A program made the translations under genes and the position numbers. This document shows, piece by piece, positions 1-8,307 of a stretch of 64,000 nucleotides of DNA. The stretch's first letter is position 1; every line of letters starts with the position of its first letter. Source of the stretch: Comamonas thiooxydans (GTDB lineage: Bacteria; Pseudomonadota; Gammaproteobacteria; Burkholderiales; Burkholderiaceae_C); the NCBI RefSeq assembly GCF_002157685.2, contig NZ_AP026738.1, positions 5,208,001 to 5,272,000 of the forward strand, given 5' to 3'. The notes beneath the pieces were generated by a model that did not search any database, was not told where the DNA came from, and was given only the letters and a program-made list of their open reading frames with translations.

Positions 1-759
1 CGCAGCATGGGGAGCGCTGTCCGTGCCCAGGAAGAACTTGCTGCTGCCGCTGGTGGCGGCCTGCACCAGCGCCAGGCGATGAGTTTCGCGCTTCAGGACC
101 GGCAGGCAATAGAAGTGCGGGCGCACGCCGCCCAGGAAGATGGCATTGCGGTTGAACAGCAGATGCTGGGGCGTGATGGTCGCTGCCAGAAAATCATCGG
201 CTGCGGCCACGTACTCGGCGGCTTCCTTGGTCGTCACATGCTCCATGACGATCTTGAGCTCGGGGAAGTCCTTGCGCAAAGGCTTGAGCTGCTGCTCGAT
301 GAACACGGCCTCGCGGTCGAACAGGTCGATGCTCTGATCGGTCACTTCACCGTGCACCAGCAGCACCAGGCCTTCGCGCTGCATGGCTTGCAGCGTCGGG
401 TAGATCTTGCGCAGATCGGTCACGCCATGGTCGGAATTGGTCGTGGCACCTGCGGGGTACAGCTTGCAGGCCACCACGCCGGCCGCCTTGGCACGCACGA
501 TTTCCTCAGGGCCCAGGTTGTCCGTCAGATACAGCGTCATCAGCGGCTGGAACCGGCTGCCTTCAGGCACGGCCGACAGAATGCGGGCGCGGTAGTCCGC
601 AGCCATCTCCGCCGTGGTGACCGGGGGCTTGAGGTTGGGCATGATGATGGCACGGCCCATCTGGCGGGCAGTGTGCGGCACCACGCAGCGCATGGCATCG
701 CCATCGCGCACATGCAAGTGCCAGTCATCGGGGCGGGTAATCGTGATGGTCTGAGTCAT
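1..759 (-). CDS. pyrC: Dihydroorotase, 5' part (runs off the left edge)
   Basis: Dihydroorotase interconverts N-carbamoyl-L-aspartate and dihydroorotate in pyrimidine synthesis, in the cytoplasm. The minus-strand frame opens with ATG at 759 and stays open to base 1, giving 253 codons of a family that is usually near 345. The translation begins [20 protein letters not shown]; His14 and His16 form the HxH zinc pair, followed by [13 protein letters not shown] with the lysine that is carboxylated in this class, then VHGEVT and MEHVTT with two further metal histidines, and GTDSAPH with the catalytic Asp close to the edge. This is the short, class II (E. coli-type) enzyme. The gene is divergent from the ornithine cyclodeaminase gene. 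It appears intact as far as it can be seen; only the C-terminal quarter is missing. Confidence 0.93.
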   Translation of the reverse strand, partial: MTQTITITRPDDWHLHVRDGDAMRCVVPHTARQMGRAIIMPNLKPPVTTAEMAADYRARILSAVPEGSRFQPLMTLYLTDNLGPEEIVRAKAAGVVACKLYPAGATTNSDHGVTDLRKIYPTLQAMQREGLVLLVHGEVTDQSIDLFDREAVFIEQQLKPLRKDFPELKIVMEHVTTKEAAEYVAAADDFLAATITPQHLLFNRNAIFLGGVRPHFYCLPVLKRETHRLALVQAATSGSSKFFLGTDSAPHAA

Positions 760-897
760 GGCCGATATTGTCCCATCTTCCCCGGCGACAGGGCCGCACC
801 CGACCCCGCAAGAGCAGTGCGCCCACGGCGGTCACAGGCTCTTCTCTCTGGCATTTGGCGCAAAAATCCTCAAAAATGAAGCCAAGGAGGAGGTCTT

Positions 898-2004
898 ATG
901 TCTGTTCCTCAAGCTATGGCCGGCACACCATTGCGTACCGACTTTCTCAGCGCCAGCGACGCAGCCCGGCTGGTCGCGCGCATCGGCATCACCCAGGTGC
1001 TGCGCCTGATCAGCCAAGCCCTGGAGGCCGACTTCGGCCGCTGGCAGGACTTCGACAAAAGCGCACGTACCGCCGCCCATTCCGCCAGCGGCGTGATCGA
1101 GCTGATGCCGGTGGCCGATGCACGGGACTACGCCTTCAAATACGTCAACGGCCACCCGCACAATCCGCGTCTGGGCCTTCCCACGGTGATGGCTTTCGGC
1201 GCGCTGGCCGATGTCGCCACCGGCATGCCGCGCTTTGTCAGCGAGCTGACGCTGACCACGGCCTTGCGCACCGCCGCCACATCCGCCATGGCCGCGCGCC
1301 ATCTGGCGCGCGCCGGAAACCGCAGCATGGCGCTGATCGGCAATGGCTCGCAAAGCGAATTCCAGGCGCTGGCCTTCATGGAGCTGCTGGGCGTGCGCGA
1401 GCTGCGCCTGTTCGACATCGACCCTGCAGCCTCGCAAAAGCTGCTGCGCAACCTGCAGCCGTTCCTGCCCGACTTTTCCGCCACGGCCACCGTCTGCACC
1501 AGCGTGCGGGACGCCGTGGCCGGCACGGACATCGTGACCACCGCCACCGCCGACAAGACCCGCGCCACCATCATCCCCGGGCATTTGCTGGAGCCCGGCA
1601 TGCATATCAATGCCGTGGGCGGCGATTGCCCCGGCAAGACAGAGTTCGATGCCAGCGCCCTGCAGCGTGCGCAGGTCTTTGTCGAGTACGAGCCGCAGAC
1701 GCGCATCGAGGGCGAGCTGCAACAGATGCCGGCCGACTTTGCCGTGACCGAGCTCTGGCGCGTGCTGCAGAAGCTGACGCCGGGCCGGACATCGGACGCC
1801 CAGATCACCTTGTTCGACTCCGTAGGATTCGCGCTGGAGGACTACTCGGCGCTGCGCACCATGCACAGCCTGGCACGAGGCGCGGGCCTGCTGTCACAGA
1901 TCGAGCTGGTGCCGGAACTCGCCGACCCCAAGGATCTGTTTGCCATGGTGAGACAGGCAGCCAGTCCCCAGATCATCAATCTTGCGGCCCGTAAGACGGC
2001 CTGA
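898..2004 (+). CDS. ocd: Ornithine cyclodeaminase
   Basis: This enzyme converts L-ornithine to L-proline and ammonia with bound NAD and belongs to the ornithine cyclodeaminase/mu-crystallin family. The 368-residue product has the family length. Visible features are FKYVNGHP near residue 80 with the substrate lysine, the Rossmann loop IGNGSQSEFQ near residue 145, an acid at the end of its second strand (FDID), and NAVGGDCPGK containing the conserved catalytic Asp. A strong ribosome site (AAGGAGGAGG) lies just before the ATG, which supports this start. The arginase gene follows 13 bases downstream, so the pair can take arginine through ornithine to proline without transamination. Other family members act on lysine or alanine, but the arginase neighbour argues for ornithine. 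Confidence 0.9.
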   Translation: MSVPQAMAGTPLRTDFLSASDAARLVARIGITQVLRLISQALEADFGRWQDFDKSARTAAHSASGVIELMPVADARDYAFKYVNGHPHNPRLGLPTVMAFGALADVATGMPRFVSELTLTTALRTAATSAMAARHLARAGNRSMALIGNGSQSEFQALAFMELLGVRELRLFDIDPAASQKLLRNLQPFLPDFSATATVCTSVRDAVAGTDIVTTATADKTRATIIPGHLLEPGMHINAVGGDCPGKTEFDASALQRAQVFVEYEPQTRIEGELQQMPADFAVTELWRVLQKLTPGRTSDAQITLFDSVGFALEDYSALRTMHSLARGAGLLSQIELVPELADPKDLFAMVRQAASPQIINLAARKTA

Positions 2005-2017
2005 AGCGGAGCGGCTC

Positions 2018-2971
2018 ATGGCATACACATCGTCCACACTGATCGGTCTGCCCACCGATATCGGTGCCTCGCGCCTTGGCGCTGCCATGGGGCCCGATGC
2101 CCTGCGTGTGGCCCAGCTGGGCCCGGCGCTGGAGCGGCTGGGCGTGCAGGTCAGCGATCTGGGCAATCTGAGCGGCCCCGCCAATCCGCGTGGCGCGCGC
2201 GATGCCCAGGGTCTGCGCAATCTGGCCGAATGCCTGAGCTGGAACCGGATCGCCCATGACGCGGTGCTGCAGGTGCTGCAGCAAAACCGGCTGCCCATAC
2301 TGCTGGGTGGCGACCACACGCTTGCCACAGGCTCCATCAGCGCCGTGGCCCGCCATTGCCGCGCCACGGGCAAGCAGCTGCGCGTGCTCTGGCTCGATGC
2401 CCACTCGGATTGCAACACCCCCGAAAGCTCGCCCACGGGCAATCTGCACGGCATGCCGGTGTCAAGCCTCTGCGGACTGGGGCCGACGGAGCTGGCCTCG
2501 CTGTCGGGCACGACTCCCGCTCTGCCCGCCTCATCGTTCTGTCAGATCGGCCTGCGCAGCGTGGACGAGAGCGAAAAGCACATGATCCGAGAGCTGGGGC
2601 TGGAGGTCTACGACATGCGGGCCATTGACGAACTGGGCATGCGTGAAGTGATGCGCCGGGCACTGGTCACCTTGCTGGGACGCAACGACAGGGACATCCA
2701 CCTGCATCTGAGTTTCGACGTGGACTTTCTGGACCCCGATATAGCCCCCGGCACGGGAACGCCGGTACGCGGCGGCCCCACCTACCGCGAGGCCCAGTTG
2801 TGCATGGAAATGATTGCCGACACCGGCCGTCTTGCCTCGCTGGACATTGTGGAGCTCAACCCGGCGCTGGATCTGCGCAACCAGACGGCAGAGCTGGTGG
2901 TGGATCTGGTGCAAAGCCTGTTCGGCCAGAGCACGCTGATGCGCCCCGCGCCGCAAGCGGCGCCGCGCTGA
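2018..2971 (+). CDS. Arginase (arginase/agmatinase/ureohydrolase family)
   Basis: The product hydrolyses L-arginine to ornithine and urea at a binuclear manganese site. It is 317 residues, normal for the family. All metal-binding motifs are present: GGDHTLATGS, then LDAHSDCNTPESS with NLHGMP (the xNxxSGNLHG-like substrate loop of arginase), and SFDVDFLDPDIAPG followed by GTPVRGG. The ATG at 2018 is preferred to an in-frame TTG at 1982 because the latter lies inside the upstream gene and AAGCGGAG sits at ribosome-site distance before 2018. It forms an operon with ornithine cyclodeaminase. The convergent Crp-type gene ends 28 bases beyond the stop. Agmatinase or formiminoglutamase is less likely given the context. 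Confidence 0.88.
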   Translation: MAYTSSTLIGLPTDIGASRLGAAMGPDALRVAQLGPALERLGVQVSDLGNLSGPANPRGARDAQGLRNLAECLSWNRIAHDAVLQVLQQNRLPILLGGDHTLATGSISAVARHCRATGKQLRVLWLDAHSDCNTPESSPTGNLHGMPVSSLCGLGPTELASLSGTTPALPASSFCQIGLRSVDESEKHMIRELGLEVYDMRAIDELGMREVMRRALVTLLGRNDRDIHLHLSFDVDFLDPDIAPGTGTPVRGGPTYREAQLCMEMIADTGRLASLDIVELNPALDLRNQTAELVVDLVQSLFGQSTLMRPAPQAAPR

Positions 2972-2999
2972 GGCCGGCACCGCACGAGCCACAGGTAGA

Positions 3000-3719
3000 T
3001 CAGCCGCCGGCCGCCTGGCGCAGGGCTTCGAGGTCGTGGATGGTCACGCGCCCATAGGCCGCATTGATCACGCCCATCTGCTCCAGCGTGCGCAACTCCT
3101 TGTTCACGGTCTGGCGCGAGACCGCCAGCATGGCCGCAAGATCGCCCTGCGAGATGCGCAGGCTCACGGCCTGGCCGCCTTCGATAGGCTTGCCGTGAAT
3201 CAGCGCCAGCCGTGCCAGCGCATCGGCCACATGATTGGCGGTATGGCCCAGGGCGCGGCGCTGCTGGGTGGCGATCTGCTCGTGCAGGCGCTCCAGCACC
3301 AGCATGCAGACATCGCGCCACAGCGCCGGGTGCGCATCCAGCACGGCCATGAACGCCCCTCCCGGCAGGTGCACGAGCACCGTGCCCTCCTGCACCACGA
3401 AGTGATAGACGAAGCGGGTGTTGCCCAGCATGCGCACCAGGCTCACGATCTCTCCGGGGCCGTGCAGGGACAGCACGAAGCGCACGCCCGCCGCATCCAC
3501 GCCCTCCACCGCCAGACGCCCCGAAGCCACCACCAGCACCTCGCGGCGCGATCGCTCGCCAACCATGAGGGGCGTTCGCTTGTCATAGCGCCTCAGCCGC
3601 GCCACGGCCACCACTTCGTCCAGCACGTCATCCGGCCAGTGCCTCATCAGCGGGCACAGCCTCAAGGCACGCCGTATCAGCGCCACGGAATCGGCTTCAG
3701 GTTGGTGTTTGCGAGGCAT
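3000..3719 (-). CDS. Crp/Fnr-family transcriptional regulator
   Basis: The 239-residue protein has a cyclic-nucleotide-binding-type beta roll in its first 150 residues and a C-terminal winged helix with QGDLAAMLAVSRQTVNKELR, the recognition helix region of Crp/Fnr proteins. The N terminus has no cluster of four cysteines, so it does not look like an oxygen-sensing Fnr, and the ligand is unknown. ATG at 3719 was chosen; the frame continues upstream to 3809 but that part is low-complexity and lies in the divergent promoter region. It is divergent from the porin gene at 3885 with a gap of 165 bases, so it is the natural candidate regulator of the porin-to-Bug operon. That assignment is inference from position. 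Confidence 0.85.
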   Translation of the reverse strand: MPRKHQPEADSVALIRRALRLCPLMRHWPDDVLDEVVAVARLRRYDKRTPLMVGERSRREVLVVASGRLAVEGVDAAGVRFVLSLHGPGEIVSLVRMLGNTRFVYHFVVQEGTVLVHLPGGAFMAVLDAHPALWRDVCMLVLERLHEQIATQQRRALGHTANHVADALARLALIHGKPIEGGQAVSLRISQGDLAAMLAVSRQTVNKELRTLEQMGVINAAYGRVTIHDLEALRQAAGG

Positions 3720-3884
3720 GGATCTGTGTGCGCGGGAAAACAGGCCCCGGGTTAGTCCCGGGCTCGAGTGCCGCCAATTGTCAAAGCGTTGACAGAGTGC
3801 CAACCGCACTGGTTCGGATAGTAGCAGTCACACCGCAGCGCAAGGCTGTGCACCCGTCAAAAGCACAAACACAGGAGACATATC

Positions 3885-4949
3885 GTGAAGCACAAGCAAT
3901 GGCTTGCCGCCGCAGGCTGGGCCATATTCGGCAGTGCCGCCTGGGCGCAGAGCAGCGTGGAGATCTTCGGCGTCATGGACGTCCATCTCAACAGCACCCG
4001 ATCGGGGGCCACGCGGCTGACACGCCTGGAGGACGGCGGCAGCGCCGCCTCGCGCATAGGCTTTCGCGGCTCCGAGGACCTGGGCGGCGGCTGGCGCGCC
4101 CGCTTCATGCTCGAGGCCGGCGTCACTCCGGACACCGGCATGGGCACCATTCCCGGGCCTTCCCTGGCCTTCACCCGCCAGTCCTTCATCGGCCTGAGCG
4201 CGCCCTGGGGCCACGTCGAGATGGGCCGCATGTACACGCCCATGTTCGGCGCCCTGTTCCGCGCCGACCCGTTCGGCATGAATTCGCTGTTCTCTCCCAC
4301 CAATCTCGGCTATAGCACCGACGGCCAGCCGAACCTGAAGGCCTTTGCCGCGCGCGGCAGCAATCTCGTGCGCTACCGCCTTCCCGAGGGCCAGCCCTGG
4401 GTGCTGGACCTGGCCTACTCCTTCGGCGAGGTGCCCTCGCCCGACAGCAACAACGCCCGGCTTTACGGCGGCACCGTGGGCTGGAACCAGAAGCCCTTCT
4501 TCATGGCCTACAGCGTCCAGAACTTCACAGAAGGCAGCGCTGCAGCGCCCGTGGCCACGCCGCGCACCAGCCGCTACCAGACGCTGGTGGCCAGTTGGGA
4601 TGCCATACCTAAGCTGCGCCTGAGCGGCAGCTACAGCCGCGTCAGCATCCACCTGGCCGGTACAGGCGACGCCCACCTCCTGCAGCTGGGCACGGAGTGG
4701 AGCGCAACCTTCACGACCAAGGTGATGCTGTCGGTGGCACGCCGCAAGGTCGACGGCTCCGAACGCCGCCAGACCGCCTGGACCCTGGGCTACGACCACT
4801 ACCTGAGCAAGCGCACCACGCTGTACGCGCGCTGGCTGCAACTGAGCAACGCGGGCGGCTCCTCGGTATCCATCGCCAACGTGCCCGTGGTGGCCGACAG
4901 CGGCAACGGCGTGCGTTCGCTGGCACTGGGCGTGCGCCACAACTTCTGA
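3885..4949 (+). CDS. Gram-negative porin (outer membrane general-diffusion type)
   Basis: A trimeric beta-barrel porin letting small solutes across the outer membrane. The 354-residue product starts with a signal peptide (MKHKQWLAAAGWAIFGSAAW, cut predicted after AWA-Q), then SSVEIFGVMDVHLN, the usual first strand of betaproteobacterial porins, GFRGSEDLGGGWRARFMLE, and ends in an aromatic residue (GVRHNF) as needed for barrel assembly. The internal PTNLGYS region would belong to the constriction loop. It is the first gene of a seven-gene operon and is followed after 12 bases by an acyl-CoA synthetase, which suggests a porin devoted to uptake of the substrate of that pathway. It ends with Phe rather than a YxF triplet, which is common here. 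Confidence 0.92.
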   Translation: MKHKQWLAAAGWAIFGSAAWAQSSVEIFGVMDVHLNSTRSGATRLTRLEDGGSAASRIGFRGSEDLGGGWRARFMLEAGVTPDTGMGTIPGPSLAFTRQSFIGLSAPWGHVEMGRMYTPMFGALFRADPFGMNSLFSPTNLGYSTDGQPNLKAFAARGSNLVRYRLPEGQPWVLDLAYSFGEVPSPDSNNARLYGGTVGWNQKPFFMAYSVQNFTEGSAAAPVATPRTSRYQTLVASWDAIPKLRLSGSYSRVSIHLAGTGDAHLLQLGTEWSATFTTKVMLSVARRKVDGSERRQTAWTLGYDHYLSKRTTLYARWLQLSNAGGSSVSIANVPVVADSGNGVRSLALGVRHNF

Positions 4950-4961
4950 CAGAGGAACTTC

Positions 4962-7100
4962 ATGCAGCCATCAATGGACTTCGATTTCGCCGGGCTGGAC
5001 GCCCTGTTCTCGCCACGCTCCATCGCCGTCGTCGGTGCCACCGACTCGCCGGAGCGCATAGGCGGCATTCCGCTCGACTACCTGCTGCGCCTCGGCTACA
5101 CGGGCCGGCTGCATGCCGTGAACCCGCGCGCGGCCACGGTGCAGGGCCTGCCCACCCACGCGCGGCTGACCGACATCCCCGACCCCGTAGATCTGGCCAT
5201 CGTGGCCGTGCCCCAGGCCCATGTGGCCGCGGTGCTCGAGGACGCGGCCACGGCCCGCGTGCGCTCCATGGTGCTGTTCTCATCGGGCTTTGCCGAGACC
5301 GGCGCCGAAGGCGCGGCGGCCCAGCAGGCCCTGCAGGAACGCGCCCGCGCAGCCGGCATACGCATCATAGGCCCCAACTGCCTGGGCTTCATGCGCCCCG
5401 GCCACCAGACCTACGCCACCTTCTCGCCCGCCCCCAATGCGGGCTGCGTCAAGCCCGGGCGCATAGGCCTGATCAGCCAGTCCGGGGCCTTTGGAGCCTA
5501 TGCCTACAGCATGGCGCGCGAGCGCGGTCTGGGCCTGTCCCTGTGGGCGACCACGGGCAACGAAGCCGACGTTCAGTTGGCCGACGGCCTGGCCTGGCTG
5601 GCCCGCGATCCGGAGACCGATGTCATCATGGCCTACATGGAGGGCTGCCGCGACGGCGAGCGCCTGCGCGCGGCCCTGGCGCTGGCGCGCGAGCGCGGCA
5701 AGCCCGTGATCATGTTCAAGGTGGGCACCAGCGAGCTGGGCGCGGCTGCGGCCGCCTCGCATACGGCATCGCTAGCCGGCAACGATGCTGTCTATGACGC
5801 CGTGTTCCGCCAGTACGGCGTACTGCGCGCACACACCATCAGCGACTTCTTCGCGCTGGCGGCCAGCGCCTCCATCGCGCCGATTCCGCGCAACCGCTCC
5901 CTGGGCCTGCTCACCGTCTCGGGCGGCGTGGGCGCCATGATGGCCGACGACGCCAGCGCCGCCGGTCTCGACGTGCAGCCCCTGTCAGAGGCCGCCCAGC
6001 GCCAGTTGCTCGAATGGGTGCCGTTTGCCGCGCCACGCAACCCCGTGGACATCACGGGCCAGGTCACCAACGACGTCACCCTGCTCGAGCGCAGCGCCGA
6101 GCTGATGATGCAGGACCGGAACTTCGCGAGCTGGCTGGGATTTTTCGCCGCGGGCGGCCTGTCCGACGCGTTCTGGGCCGTGCTGCGCTCCCTGGTGGAA
6201 AAGCTGCGCGCCGCCCACCCCGACACGCTGCTGGCCATCTGCACGCTGTGCTCCGACGCGCGCCGCGCCGAGATGGAGGCCCTGGGATGCCTGGTGTTCT
6301 CGGACCCCAGCGCGGCCATACGCTGCATAGGCGCCCTGGCCTCGCTGGCCGATATGCCGCGCGCCGCGCCGCTGCCGTCGGCCTCCCCGGCCCAGCCCAC
6401 GCTGCAGCTGCCCGCGGGCAGCCTGTCCGAAGCCCGCAGCATGGAACTGCTGGCCAAGGCCGGCATGCTCGTGGTGCCCCACCAACTGGTGCGCACCCAG
6501 CAGCAGGCGGCGCAAGCCGTGCAGGCCCTGGGCGGCACCATTGCGCTGAAGGTGGCCAGCGCCGACATCGCGCACAAGTCCGAGGTCGGCGGCGTGGCGC
6601 TGAACCTGCACACGGCCATGGATGCGGGCGCCGCCTTCGAGCGCATTCTCGCCAGTGCACGCCAGGCGCGGCCCGAAGCGCAGCTGGACGGAGCGCTGGC
6701 CGCGCGCATGGTGCACGGCGGCGTCGAATGCATTGCTGGCGTGCACCGCGATCCGGTGTTCGGCCCGGTGCTGATGTTCGGCCTGGGCGGCATCCACGTC
6801 GAAATCCTTCGCGACGTGTCGCTGCGCGCACTGCCCATCACCCGGGACGATGCCCTGGCCATGGTGCAGGAGCTGCGCACCTTCCCCATCCTGGCCGGCG
6901 CGCGCGGCAAGCCGCCCGCGGACCTGCAGGCACTGGCCGATGCGCTGGTGGCACTGGCTGGCTTCGCCCAGCGCTGCGGCGACACCCTGTCCAGCGCCGA
7001 GATCAACCCCTTGATCGCCCTGCCTCGAGAACAGGGCGGCTGCGTGGCGGTCGATGCGCTGGTGATAGGCGCCGACCGCTGCACAGCCCCAGCCCGCTGA
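4962..7100 (+). CDS. Acyl-CoA synthetase, NDP-forming (acetate-CoA ligase family, fused alpha-beta)
   Basis: The protein should form an acyl-CoA from a carboxylic acid, CoA and ATP by way of a phosphohistidine, yielding ADP. In its 712 residues come a CoA-binding Rossmann domain (AVVGATDSPERIGG near residue 25), a succinyl-CoA-ligase-like domain (GLISQSGAFGAYAYSMA near 170; SHTASLAGND near 265 with the phosphorylated His), and a C-terminal ATP-grasp domain starting near residue 490 (IALKVASADIAHKSEVGGV). All the key motifs are intact. It lies 12 bases after the porin gene, with a GAGGAA ribosome site. Family members activate many acids, including ferulate, pimelate and acetate, so the substrate cannot be read from the sequence. 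In this operon it probably activates the compound captured by the Bug receptors. Confidence 0.85.
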   Translation: MQPSMDFDFAGLDALFSPRSIAVVGATDSPERIGGIPLDYLLRLGYTGRLHAVNPRAATVQGLPTHARLTDIPDPVDLAIVAVPQAHVAAVLEDAATARVRSMVLFSSGFAETGAEGAAAQQALQERARAAGIRIIGPNCLGFMRPGHQTYATFSPAPNAGCVKPGRIGLISQSGAFGAYAYSMARERGLGLSLWATTGNEADVQLADGLAWLARDPETDVIMAYMEGCRDGERLRAALALARERGKPVIMFKVGTSELGAAAAASHTASLAGNDAVYDAVFRQYGVLRAHTISDFFALAASASIAPIPRNRSLGLLTVSGGVGAMMADDASAAGLDVQPLSEAAQRQLLEWVPFAAPRNPVDITGQVTNDVTLLERSAELMMQDRNFASWLGFFAAGGLSDAFWAVLRSLVEKLRAAHPDTLLAICTLCSDARRAEMEALGCLVFSDPSAAIRCIGALASLADMPRAAPLPSASPAQPTLQLPAGSLSEARSMELLAKAGMLVVPHQLVRTQQQAAQAVQALGGTIALKVASADIAHKSEVGGVALNLHTAMDAGAAFERILASARQARPEAQLDGALAARMVHGGVECIAGVHRDPVFGPVLMFGLGGIHVEILRDVSLRALPITRDDALAMVQELRTFPILAGARGKPPADLQALADALVALAGFAQRCGDTLSSAEINPLIALPREQGGCVAVDALVIGADRCTAPAR

Positions 7101-7140
7101 GCGCGGCCCGCATGTCCTCTGCCACAACCCAAGGATTCGC

Positions 7141-8253
7141 ATGAAGACCCATCACACCCAAGCCCCGGCCGCTGGCGGCCAAGACAGCGGCGCCATGCAG
7201 GGCTTGCCTGCAGGCAGCTGCGCAGCGGGCTCCACCACCGGCTACACAGGCCTGTCCCGGCGCGGCTGCCTGCTGCATCTGGCGGGCCTAGCTCCCGCAC
7301 TCGCTCCTGTATTCGCCCTGGCTCCGGCCGCCGCACGTGCCCAGGACAGCTACCCCAGCCGACCCGTGCGTATCATCGTTCAGTTCGCGGCCGGCGGCTC
7401 CTCCGACATCCTCGCGCGCACCCTTGGCGACGGCCTGTCCAAGCGCCTGGGCCAGCCCGTCATCGTGGAAAACCGCAGCGGCGCGGGCGGCATCATTGGC
7501 ACGGACTACGTGGTCAAGAGCGCTGCGGACGGCTACACCCTGCTGCTGACCGTGCCCGGCCCCATCGCCGCCAACCTGGTGCTGTACAAAAAGCTGCCCT
7601 ACGACCCGCGCACCGACTTGCGCATGGTCTCGGACGTGGCCGGCCAGCGCACCGTCATGGCCGTGCACTCTTCCGTGCCTGCCAAGACCTTTGCCGAGCT
7701 GATCGAGTTGGTGCGCAAGGCACCCGGCGACTACGCCATGGGCTCCTGGGGCGCGGGCACGCAGCCACATCAGATACAGGCCTTCATGGAGCGCAAGTAC
7801 GGCGTCAAGGTACTGCACGCCGCCTACAAGGGCGAAAGCCCCATGGTCTCCGACCTCATCAGCGGCATGATCCAGATGACCTCGGCCTCCATCTCCACCC
7901 TCAAACCCTATATCGAGTCCGGCCGGCTGCGCGCCCTGGCTGTGCCCGGCATCAGCCGCGCCACCGCCCTGCCCAACGTGCCCACCTTTGCCGAACAGGG
8001 CTTCAAGGACGACGTCTACACCTTCATGGCGCCCACCTCGCTGATGGCTCCAGCCAAGACGCCCGACGCCATCGTCGAGCGCATAGGCCGCGAGGTGGCC
8101 GTGGTGGTTCGACAGCCTGAGATGCAGCGCCGCCTGCAGGAAATGGGGGCCGACCCCATAGGCAACACGCCCGCCCAGGCCGCCAGCGACTACCAGTCCT
8201 ACCTGCCCGTCGCCATTGCGCTGACCCAGTCCACCGGCGTGCAGCCGAACTGA
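7141..8253 (+). CDS. Bug-family periplasmic solute receptor (tripartite tricarboxylate transporter type), copy 1
   Basis: A periplasmic binding protein of the TctC/Bug family, which usually binds carboxylates or aromatic acids with a two-lobed fold. After the leader come YPSRPVRIIVQFAAGG, NRSGAGGIIG, and LPYDPRTDLRMVSDV, all landmarks of the family. The annotated 370 residues are longer than usual because of an N-terminal stretch of about 65; a twin-arginine-like SRRGCLLHLAGLA precedes a hydrophobic run and an ARAQD cleavage site, so export may be through Tat. An internal Met at 7195 is an alternative start. No TctA or TctB membrane partner is encoded nearby. A second Bug receptor closes the same operon at 12336. 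Confidence 0.9.
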   Translation: MKTHHTQAPAAGGQDSGAMQGLPAGSCAAGSTTGYTGLSRRGCLLHLAGLAPALAPVFALAPAAARAQDSYPSRPVRIIVQFAAGGSSDILARTLGDGLSKRLGQPVIVENRSGAGGIIGTDYVVKSAADGYTLLLTVPGPIAANLVLYKKLPYDPRTDLRMVSDVAGQRTVMAVHSSVPAKTFAELIELVRKAPGDYAMGSWGAGTQPHQIQAFMERKYGVKVLHAAYKGESPMVSDLISGMIQMTSASISTLKPYIESGRLRALAVPGISRATALPNVPTFAEQGFKDDVYTFMAPTSLMAPAKTPDAIVERIGREVAVVVRQPEMQRRLQEMGADPIGNTPAQAASDYQSYLPVAIALTQSTGVQPN

Positions 8254-8307
8254 ATCCCCGCACCATTTCCCAGAACACCTTCCTGTTCCTTTGCAAAGGT
8301 AGATTCC

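Noticed and set aside
3789..3822. Possible promoter TTGACA..GATAGT upstream of the porin gene
   Set aside because: The spacing between the boxes is about 22 bases, too long for a normal sigma-70 promoter.
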